Under the pieces are notes generated by a model. That model searched no databases. It saw only the letters and a program-made list of their open reading frames with translations, and had not been told where the DNA came from. Shown here piece after piece: positions 1 through 7,354 of a stretch of 64,000 nucleotides of DNA. The translations under genes and the position numbers were made by a program. Origin of the DNA: an uncultured Flavobacteriaceae bacterium (lineage in GTDB: Bacteria > Bacteroidota > Bacteroidia > Flavobacteriales > Flavobacteriaceae); assembly GCA_913062575.1 (NCBI GenBank), contig CAJXVT010000002.1:1-64000 (forward strand), in the 5' to 3' direction. The stretch's first letter is position 1, and each line of letters starts with the position of its first letter.

Positions 1-234
1 ACATTACATTTAGGATTAGAAGGTGATTATAATAATATACATCCACATGGTAGATGTAATATAGATAATTGGATTGCTGGTGCATATTATAATAGTGAAG
101 AAAATGTTAGTGTTTATGTTGGTAAAATAATACCAAATGTAGATTATAATTGGGATTTAGAAATAGATAAGAATTTAAACTCTTTTGATTTTAATAAATT
201 CTCCAAATGTTTTCATCTTGACAATATCTATTAG
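1..234 (+). CDS. Hypothetical protein, C-terminal fragment (5' end outside window)
   Basis: Frame 1 is open from base 1 to TAG at 232-234: TLHLGLEGDYNNIHPHGRCNIDNWIAGAYYNSEENVSVYVGKIIPNVDYNWDLEIDKNLNSFDFNKFSKCFHLDNIY*. Absent from the ORF track because it has no start in the window. Confidence 0.55.
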   Translation, partial: TLHLGLEGDYNNIHPHGRCNIDNWIAGAYYNSEENVSVYVGKIIPNVDYNWDLEIDKNLNSFDFNKFSKCFHLDNIY

Positions 235-456
235 ACAGTTTTGTCAAATATACAAATATTTTTCAGATTTTCAATTGTCGCATGTGACTTGTGGTTTGCA
301 TTTTTTACTGATCTTATCTAATTGATATCCCTTCTGCAAAATACACTTTGCCCCTCCAGGGTATTGAAACTTCACCTCTCTACAGCATTCGTTTTCACTA
401 GTGTTCAATATTTAATTTCATCACCTTTTACAAGCTAAATAATAACTTTATTATTA

Positions 457-867
457 ATGGCTTTCCTGGCTTCAAAAAGCCTTAGACATAAAACTAAAAT
501 TATGTCAAAATTAAGTAAGAAAACATTTTTAGAAAATTACAGCTCGTTTCCGAATTTCCATAAAGAATTACTACATCAAGGTGGTGTAGAATGGTCTTTA
601 ATTAAAAAACATCCTCAAGATTATTATGCAGCAAATAGCGGATCAATTCCTGGTATGATTTATTTTTCAGAAACGGTAGCTTTTGCAAAAAAGCATCACT
701 TGAGCATATTGCAAATTCTTGATGAATTTGAATGTGATTGTGGTAAGCTAGAAAACAAACCTAGTCCGACAGATGAAACACAATATTTTAATTGGCTCTC
801 TTGGTTTGCTTGGGAATCGATGATGAGTGAAGTTATCTCTTTTGTAGAAACTAAAAAAACTGAATAA
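457..867 (+). CDS. Hypothetical protein (possible start at 502, MSKLSKKTF...)
   Basis: 136-aa ORF with non-random composition, followed directly by a strong hairpin. Family not recognised. Confidence 0.6.
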   Translation: MAFLASKSLRHKTKIMSKLSKKTFLENYSSFPNFHKELLHQGGVEWSLIKKHPQDYYAANSGSIPGMIYFSETVAFAKKHHLSILQILDEFECDCGKLENKPSPTDETQYFNWLSWFAWESMMSEVISFVETKKTE

Positions 868-870
868 ACT

Positions 871-908
871 AAGTACCCAATATATAAGAAATTATATATT
901 GGGTACTT
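871..908. terminator. Bidirectional intrinsic terminator-like hairpin
   Basis: Perfect 17-bp stem AAGTACCCAATATATAA / TTATATATTGGGTACTT with a GAAA loop, between convergent genes. Confidence 0.75.
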
Positions 909-933
909 TAACCCTCTTTACTTCTAGTATAAA

Positions 934-2211
934 CTAAGCAATATCTTCAGCCCATATTTTTGCTAATTGAACTCCATAATCAATAGGTTTTTTACCTATA
1001 TAATTTAAAAACATCTTTTCAGTTCCATGAGCAGTAATATTCATGAGCAAAGGTGTTGGGTATTTTTTTTGAGCGTAAAAGTTTGTTGCGAAAGACCTTC
1101 TACAAATATGAGAAGCAACTAATTTATACTTTGGATATTCACCTACCTCTAACCTCTTACTTTTCTCCCCCCTTAGACTTCCTTCAGTTAAATAAGTTAT
1201 CCCTGCACCTTTACAAACTATTTTAAGTCGCTTATTAAATAATGCTGAGTTACTATCTTTATTTTTACTAAAAATAGAAGGAAACTTACCACCTAAAGAA
1301 TCTAAAATAGATTTCACTTCTTTATGTATCGGTATTTGTACAATTTTTTTAGTTTTTTGCTGAGTTAATACTATAAATTCAAATCCATAATGCTCTTCTA
1401 TCATTGACATATTCATTCTCATTAAATCTGATACTCTTTGCCCTGTAAAACACCCAATTATTAACCAATTTTTAGCTGCCTCTAATAATTCATCTTTAAA
1501 TATTGTTTTTTTTATTTGTTCTATCTCTTTAAAAGTCAACGTAACCTTATATGACTCTGAAGTAAACCCCTTGAAATGCATTAATTGAGAACTAACCTCT
1601 ATATTATTTTTTTGAGCATCAGTACAAATTGTTTTCACTTCTTTTAAATACCTTCCTATTGTTCCTTCTGACAGCCTTTCTTCTTGATCTAAAAAATCTA
1701 TAAACAACTCCCTAAAGCTCAAATCAACATCTTTAACCTTCAGTCTTGTTTTAGTTTTTGCCTGAAACTTTATTAATTTATTAAGAATTGTAGTTCTCTT
1801 TTTTATTGTAGCCACAGACACTCCTTTTTTACCATCTTTACTAGTATTATATTTAAGGCTATCAATATATTTTTCAGTATAATCAATCAAATAATTAAAT
1901 TCCCTACCATCAGACTTGCCTAGACATTTAGCAATTGAGTCTTTAAGCCAAACAGAACTAATATCAACCCCATCTGTATTACTACTATTAAGCTCCTTTT
2001 CTATAAAAACTTCAAGATTCTTAAGGTCTACTTTTAAATTCTTGTTAAACGGATTGTTCGTTTTAGGGAAACCTGTTGATGAACTCCAATCTTTATAATC
2101 TATTGAATATCCTGTTTTCCTTTTATAAGAAATAGTCTTACTTAAAGATAGTCTTAAGTAAATTTGAGAATTAGTGGTTTTACCTTGTAAAATAAACTTA
2201 ATCTTTGCCAT
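934..2211 (-). CDS. Tyrosine-type site-specific recombinase / integrase
   Basis: 425 aa with catalytic-type motifs GCFTGQRVSDL (Arg I), SHICRRSFATNFY (HxxR) and a C-terminal Tyr (FLNYIGK); N-terminal SAM-like/arm domain. Adjacent to a tRNA/tmRNA-like 3' fragment. Confidence 0.9.
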   Translation of the reverse strand: MAKIKFILQGKTTNSQIYLRLSLSKTISYKRKTGYSIDYKDWSSSTGFPKTNNPFNKNLKVDLKNLEVFIEKELNSSNTDGVDISSVWLKDSIAKCLGKSDGREFNYLIDYTEKYIDSLKYNTSKDGKKGVSVATIKKRTTILNKLIKFQAKTKTRLKVKDVDLSFRELFIDFLDQEERLSEGTIGRYLKEVKTICTDAQKNNIEVSSQLMHFKGFTSESYKVTLTFKEIEQIKKTIFKDELLEAAKNWLIIGCFTGQRVSDLMRMNMSMIEEHYGFEFIVLTQQKTKKIVQIPIHKEVKSILDSLGGKFPSIFSKNKDSNSALFNKRLKIVCKGAGITYLTEGSLRGEKSKRLEVGEYPKYKLVASHICRRSFATNFYAQKKYPTPLLMNITAHGTEKMFLNYIGKKPIDYGVQLAKIWAEDIA

Positions 2212-2234
2212 CTTCTTTTTTTTACAAAGATAAA

Positions 2235-2256
2235 CATTTAGTCAGCATTTAGTCAG
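2235..2256. repeat. Tandem 11-bp direct repeat (CATTTAGTCAG)x2 upstream of integrase start
   Basis: CATTTAGTCAGCATTTAGTCAG read directly, 24 bp upstream of the integrase start codon. Confidence 0.7.
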
Positions 2257-2380
2257 CCAATCATGTACAACATTAAGCACTATTACACATTGGAAAGTAA
2301 AAAACCACTAAACACAAGAGTTTTAAAGGGGTTTTATAAAATTAAAAAATACGACTTGTACAATGATGTATAGCATTGTA

Positions 2381-2395
2381 GTCCCGGCGTCTCCA
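2381..2395 (+). other. Putative attachment-site remnant: 3' end of a tRNA/tmRNA gene (GTCCCGGCGTCTCCA)
   Basis: GTCCCGG-CGTCTCC-A fits the T-arm 3' strand, acceptor 3' strand and discriminator base. No tRNA/tmRNA body lies upstream, an integrase is adjacent and a terminator lies immediately downstream. Confidence 0.55.
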
Positions 2396-2403
2396 CAAAA
2401 AAC

Positions 2404-2438
2404 AAAAAACCTGTAAAATTTAATTTTACAGGTTTTTT
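2404..2438 (+). terminator. Intrinsic terminator
   Basis: AAAAAACCTGTAAAAT-TTA-ATTTTACAGGTTTTTT. Confidence 0.8.
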
Positions 2439-2506
2439 ACTTCTATAAATAATGTAATTTAAGGGTGTCTTTTACGACCAATTATTGAACTTAAAAACCT
2501 ACTTAA

Positions 2507-2956
2507 ATGACTTGGAAAGATGTAATTCATTTTGCTACAAACCAAAATCCAACACCAGACAGAACAGTTCTAAAAACTGATGCTGAATGGAAAACACAAT
2601 TAACAGAAGAACAATATCAAATTACCCGTTTAAAAGGAACAGAACGCGCTTTTACGGGAGAACATTGTTCTACCTATAAAACTGGGAAATACAATTGTAT
2701 TTGTTGTGATACGCCTTTGTTTGACTCGAGTATTAAATTTAACTCCAATAGTGGTTGGCCTAGTTTTACAGATCCTATTAAAGAAAACGCCATTAAATAT
2801 TTCAAAGACGCAACCCATGGAATGATTCGCGTTGAGGTTTTATGTAATGCCTGCGATGCACATTTAGGGCATGTTTTTCCTGATGGTCCAGAACCAAGCG
2901 GATTACGTTTTTGCGTGAACTCTGCTTCAATAGTATTAGAAACAAATGACAAATAA
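2507..2956 (+). CDS. msrB: Peptide-methionine (R)-S-oxide reductase MsrB
   Basis: CxxC motifs (CICCDTPLF, CNACDAHLGHVFPDGP) and catalytic RFCVNSASI. Confidence 0.95.
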   Translation: MTWKDVIHFATNQNPTPDRTVLKTDAEWKTQLTEEQYQITRLKGTERAFTGEHCSTYKTGKYNCICCDTPLFDSSIKFNSNSGWPSFTDPIKENAIKYFKDATHGMIRVEVLCNACDAHLGHVFPDGPEPSGLRFCVNSASIVLETNDK

Positions 2957-3485
2957 AAATTTAGAAACTGCCGTTGTTGGTAGTGGATGTTTTTGGTGTA
3001 CAGAAGCTGTATTTCAAGAAATAAAAGGTGTACAAAAAGTTGTTTCTGGATATTCTGGCGGCACTGTTCCTGGAGAACCAACCTATAGAGAAATTTGTTC
3101 TGGATTAACTGGACATGCAGAAGTTATCAAAATTACTTTTGATGCAAGTATCATTTCATTTGCTGAAATTATTGTCATTTTTATGACTACTCATGATCCA
3201 ACAACATTAAACAGACAAGGGGCAGATAGAGGCACTCAATACAGATCTGTAATTTTTTATCAGAATGAAACTCAACAAGAGATTTCGAAAGAAGTTATTA
3301 CACAACTATCTGGAGTTTTTGATGACAACATTGTAACCGAAATTAGTCCACTGACAATATTTTATGAAGCTGGAAATGAGCATCAGAATTTTTACAAGGA
3401 TAATCCAGAACAAGGATATTGTAATTATGTAATTACTCCCAAATTGAGTAAATTGAGGCAACTACACGCCGATAAGCTTAAATAA
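2946..3485 (+). CDS. msrA: Peptide-methionine (S)-S-oxide reductase MsrA
   Basis: GCFWCTEAVFQ active-site motif, GYSGG, EVIKITFD; overlaps msrB by 11 bp. Confidence 0.95.
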   Translation: MTNKNLETAVVGSGCFWCTEAVFQEIKGVQKVVSGYSGGTVPGEPTYREICSGLTGHAEVIKITFDASIISFAEIIVIFMTTHDPTTLNRQGADRGTQYRSVIFYQNETQQEISKEVITQLSGVFDDNIVTEISPLTIFYEAGNEHQNFYKDNPEQGYCNYVITPKLSKLRQLHADKLK

Positions 3486-3558
3486 ATGTTAAAAGAGGAT
3501 GCTTAATGTAAGATTTTCGAAAAACAAACGTCTATATAAATGATAAGAGTTTCTTATC

Positions 3559-3609
3559 ATTCTTTTTCATAGCAATTTTCCCGTTTCATTTATTTGGAAC
3601 GGGTTTTTT
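3559..3609 (+). terminator. Intrinsic terminator, copy 1 of a 51-bp repeat
   Basis: CCCGTTTC-ATTTATTT-GGAACGGG-TTTTTT hairpin at 3580-3609. Confidence 0.8.
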
Positions 3610-3764
3610 ATGCTTTTATTTATTTGAATCATTAAATAAATTTTTTGGTTCACCTAACCATAAGGACTAATCGTCTACGAGAATCACATTTTCGTCTAAT
3701 TATAATTATAATTTACCAATACCTCAATACCTTTAACATAGTAGTATTGGTATATACCAATATT

Positions 3765-3815
3765 ATTCTTTTTCATAGCAATTTTCCCGCTCCATTTATT
3801 TGGAGCGGGTTTTTT
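3765..3815 (+). terminator. Intrinsic terminator, copy 2 of the 51-bp repeat
   Basis: CCCGCTCC-ATTTATTT-GGAGCGGG-TTTTTTT hairpin at 3786-3816; 48/51 identical to copy 1. Confidence 0.8.
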
Positions 3816-4626
3816 TATATCTATGCGGATTTTCTCTAATTCCTTTTCTAAAAAGCTTACGTAGACCACTTCTTAGTTTAGTATCAATTTGCAACAATAC
3901 ATTTTTAAATTTTTGGTCTTTCTCTGCTCTAAACGAAGTAACATGAAAATTATCTGACTTCAATAATGGGTCTCTAGAAAAATAATAATTAGAAACGCAA
4001 CATCTAATATCCTCTACATCTACCTTGCCTACAGAATGCCATGAATTTTGGTGAGTTGCCATTACTACTAATCGATTAAATTTACTTGTAACAGTAGTTT
4101 TTTTATTTTTTAAACCATGCTGCCAGAGTTCTAAATTACCACCATTTTCAGCTTTCCAATTTGGCGTAACGTAATACAACAGGTTCAACACTCTCCACAA
4201 ATTTCTATCTTTATCATGAGAGTTGTCTAAGTGTGGATTTAAATAATTATTCTTGGTCATTAAAGACAATCCGCCAGCATACAAGTTACTGTCTGGTTTC
4301 AAACCTTCAATGTTACATATTTCTGAAATTAAACTCACCACCTCTGCTTCTTGAAAAGCATAAATTACTTCTTCTAATAAAGAATCATATTTATCCATTT
4401 GATAAGCTAAGTACTTATACTCTCTAATATTTTTCTTTTGAACCGTCTCTTCTAACTTTGGAAAACTATTATGTATTTGATTCACTAAGTCATCTGGCAA
4501 TACATCATCCAAATAAAAATAGCCAATAGTTTCTTTGTTTTGATGAAATTGCTTTTTCAAAACTTCTTTATTCGCTTTTAATTGACTTGCTATTAAATCA
4601 CCTATAAATTTTCTATTGTTACCCAT
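3796..4626 (-). CDS. 2-oxoglutarate/Fe(II)-dependent oxygenase (prolyl-4-hydroxylase-like)
   Basis: HxD motif (NPHLDNSH), distal His (WHSVGKV) and downstream Arg (DIRCCVSNYYF). Confidence 0.8.
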   Translation of the reverse strand: MGNNRKFIGDLIASQLKANKEVLKKQFHQNKETIGYFYLDDVLPDDLVNQIHNSFPKLEETVQKKNIREYKYLAYQMDKYDSLLEEVIYAFQEAEVVSLISEICNIEGLKPDSNLYAGGLSLMTKNNYLNPHLDNSHDKDRNLWRVLNLLYYVTPNWKAENGGNLELWQHGLKNKKTTVTSKFNRLVVMATHQNSWHSVGKVDVEDIRCCVSNYYFSRDPLLKSDNFHVTSFRAEKDQKFKNVLLQIDTKLRSGLRKLFRKGIRENPHRYKKTRSK

Positions 4627-5365
4627 TGATACGTTTTCTTAATAAGAATTTTACTATGATTACGAAGTAATGAAATAAACCAAAAACCAAAGAACTCTCT
4701 TTAATTTTAAGTGAACATTCTTCTTTATACAACGTCCAAGTTCCAGATTTAGAGATTCCTTTACCAGAACATTTAGCAATAGTTAAATCTGTTTTAAAGC
4801 ATTGTACCTTTTTTCGATATGCATTTAAATTAAAAGCATAATCTGCTAAAATTGTAAATTTTAGATCAAATTTATTCTTTTTAAAAAGCACTCTTTTATA
4901 AAAAGTTCCTTGATGATGCAACCCGTTTCTAATCCACATAGAAAAGTTCCATGAAGGATTTTTTATACTCTTTTTTTTACTGTAAATAAACGGAACATCA
5001 TCTTTATGATATTGTACTTTTCCTGCGATAATTGAAGTTTTGTTAGAAAAACTTAATTTAGAAAATTTAAAAAAAACATCAATGTTAAACAAACGATCAT
5101 CTGCTCCTAAAAAATACAACCATTTTCCTTTTGACAACTGAATCCCTTTATTCATGGCATCATATATTCCGTTATCTGGTTCTGAAATGTAATGAAAAGG
5201 TTCACTTAAAGTTTCTAAAAACGCTTGAGTTCCGTCATTAGAATTTCCATCAACGATCCAAACTTCAAAATCAGAAAATATTTGATATTGAATACTAATA
5301 ACACACTCTTTTAAATTCTCAAGATTGTTATAGGTTGGTATGATTATGGAAATTAACTTTTCTAT
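4619..5365 (-). CDS. Glycosyltransferase family 2 (N-terminus extended beyond the ORF track; apparent ATA start)
   Basis: In-frame upstream extension reads (ATA)EKLISIIIPTYNNLENLKECVISIQYQIFSDFEVWIVDGNSNDGTQAFLETL...GIYDAMNKGI, the classic GT2 N-terminus. The ORF track starts only at the internal Met at 5155. Confidence 0.8.
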   Translation of the reverse strand: MEKLISIIIPTYNNLENLKECVISIQYQIFSDFEVWIVDGNSNDGTQAFLETLSEPFHYISEPDNGIYDAMNKGIQLSKGKWLYFLGADDRLFNIDVFFKFSKLSFSNKTSIIAGKVQYHKDDVPFIYSKKKSIKNPSWNFSMWIRNGLHHQGTFYKRVLFKKNKFDLKFTILADYAFNLNAYRKKVQCFKTDLTIAKCSGKGISKSGTWTLYKEECSLKIKESSLVFGLFHYFVIIVKFLLRKRING

Positions 5366-5370
5366 GGTTT

Positions 5371-6471
5371 CTATTTAAAATAATTATCTAATTGTTCTTG
5401 TTCTTGTTCCCAACAAAATAGGTTTTTCGCTTTTTGTTGATGGAACTTTATCTTATCATACAGTTCTTTATTATTGAGTAACTCTTTAATTGCTTTGGCA
5501 ATGGTTTCTGGAGCATAATCTTTTACTACTACTCCAACATTGTGCTCTTTAACTACTCTTTTTATCTCTGGTAAACTACCGCAAATTATTGGCAGTTCTG
5601 CATGTATATAATCAAACAGTTTGTTTGGAAGTGAAAACTCAAAACTTAAGCCTAACGGCTCTTCCAACACCATTCCAATAGTTGCTAATTTAGTGTAGTT
5701 TGGTAATTCTTCATGCGGAATTCTACCTAAAAAATGAACTCGGTTTTCTAAGAGTTCTTCTTTTACAAATTGAATGAGTTCTGCTTCTACCTTACCATAC
5801 CCAATAATGACTAAATCTACATTCTCTAATAAATGCAATGCTTTTATCATTGGTTTAATTCCTCTTCCAGGGTTTAAAACACCTTGATATAAAACTGTTT
5901 TATGATTGGTTGGAAATTTAGCATCTACAGCTACAATCTCTCTTTCCAATAATGGAACGTTTCTAATAACGCCCATATTGGTTTTATATTTGTTATTGTA
6001 AAAATCAGCAATAGACTGACTTACCGTATATGAATTCTTGATTCTTGGCAGAAAAAAATCCTCTAGCTTTCGCCAAAATCCTTTTACAAAAGCTCTTCCT
6101 TGTAGTTCTGGTCCTTCAGAAAATAGTTCATGACTATCATAAATTAGTGTTGCCTTTTTAAATTTACTCGCTACAAAACAAGCAGGTAATGTATCTAAAT
6201 CATTTGCTAAAATATAATCGCATTTGTAAAACAACAATGTAAAGAACAACCGAAAGTTATACTCTGCATAAAACAGAAAATTATTATTAAACAAATGTTT
6301 TTTACGTTGAATAGCATAGGTTCTTTCTACTTGAAAAGTGGATGGTAAAACTCTACCATACACTAATGTATTAAAACCTTTATGTACTAAATAACTAGAG
6401 ATTTTATGCACTCTTTGATCGGTAGAAATATCGTTTGTAACAGCTACAAATATGTTCTTTTTCTCAATCAA
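5371..6471 (-). CDS. Glycosyltransferase (GT4-like / GT-B fold)
   Basis: YQGVLNPGRGI, HFLGRIPHEELPNYTK and ...SFEFSLPNKLFDYIHAELPII motifs. Confidence 0.88.
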   Translation of the reverse strand: MIEKKNIFVAVTNDISTDQRVHKISSYLVHKGFNTLVYGRVLPSTFQVERTYAIQRKKHLFNNNFLFYAEYNFRLFFTLLFYKCDYILANDLDTLPACFVASKFKKATLIYDSHELFSEGPELQGRAFVKGFWRKLEDFFLPRIKNSYTVSQSIADFYNNKYKTNMGVIRNVPLLEREIVAVDAKFPTNHKTVLYQGVLNPGRGIKPMIKALHLLENVDLVIIGYGKVEAELIQFVKEELLENRVHFLGRIPHEELPNYTKLATIGMVLEEPLGLSFEFSLPNKLFDYIHAELPIICGSLPEIKRVVKEHNVGVVVKDYAPETIAKAIKELLNNKELYDKIKFHQQKAKNLFCWEQEQEQLDNYFK

Positions 6472-6487
6472 AATAGTTTGGACTTAA

Positions 6488-7174
6488 TTAAACAGTTGCT
6501 TGCTGTACGACTTCAAATAATTCTCCGCCTTCACATTTAATTGTTTTTTGTTTGAATTTCACAATCAATGCATAATCATGTGTAGCCATTAAAATGGACT
6601 TTCCACTTTGATGAATTTCATTTAACAACTGCATAACTTCTAACGAAGTTTTTGGATCTAAATTCCCTGTAGGTTCATCTGCTAAAATTAAATCTGGATC
6701 GTTTAATAAGGCTCTGGCAATTGCAACTCTTTGTTGTTCTCCTCCAGAAAGTTCGAAAGGTTTTTTGTAGTCTTTGGTTTTCATGTCTACTTTTTCTAAA
6801 ACCTCATAGATTTTAGCCTTCATTTTTTCTTTGTCTTTCCAGCCAGTTGCTTTTAACACAAACAGCAAATTATCAAAGACAGTTCTGTCATTTAGCAATT
6901 TAAAATCCTGAAAAACAATTCCTATTTTTCTACGTAAAAACGGAATCTCTTTTTCTTTTAACTGCATTAAATCAAAATCTACAACCTTACCTTTTCCGCG
7001 CTTCAATTGTAAATATCCATACAGCGTTTTCATTAAACTACTCTTTCCACTTCCAGTTTTTCCTATCAAATAAAAAAACTCTCCTCTTTCTATTTTTAAG
7101 TTGACTTTAGAAAGCACCAAATTATCTCGTTGATAAATGTCTGCTTCCTCGATATGTAAAATTGCATCAGCCAT
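6488..7174 (-). CDS. ftsE: Cell division ATP-binding protein FtsE (ABC ATPase)
   Basis: Walker [10 protein letters not shown], signature [14 protein letters not shown], Walker [14 protein letters not shown]. Confidence 0.88.
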   Translation of the reverse strand: MADAILHIEEADIYQRDNLVLSKVNLKIERGEFFYLIGKTGSGKSSLMKTLYGYLQLKRGKGKVVDFDLMQLKEKEIPFLRRKIGIVFQDFKLLNDRTVFDNLLFVLKATGWKDKEKMKAKIYEVLEKVDMKTKDYKKPFELSGGEQQRVAIARALLNDPDLILADEPTGNLDPKTSLEVMQLLNEIHQSGKSILMATHDYALIVKFKQKTIKCEGGELFEVVQQATV

Positions 7175-7354
7175 AAAAAGTAGTTTCTACAAACTTATCA
7201 TTTTATTGTGAGTTTAAAGAAATATTCAATGGATTAATCTTATACTATTTATACCTTTGATTTTAAGTTGATGCTAGATTTTTTAAATTTATATCCAACA
7301 AAATAAAAAAAACACCGTTATAGTTTTCAAATAGCCCAAAACCCTTAGAATAAA

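Noticed and set aside
2674-3081. 135-aa minus-strand ORF across msrB/msrA
   Set aside because: Antisense shadow of two confidently identified genes, with no recognisable motif.
6488-7174. Orphan ftsE without adjacent ftsX
   Set aside because: ftsE and ftsX can be encoded apart, so separation alone is not evidence of novelty.
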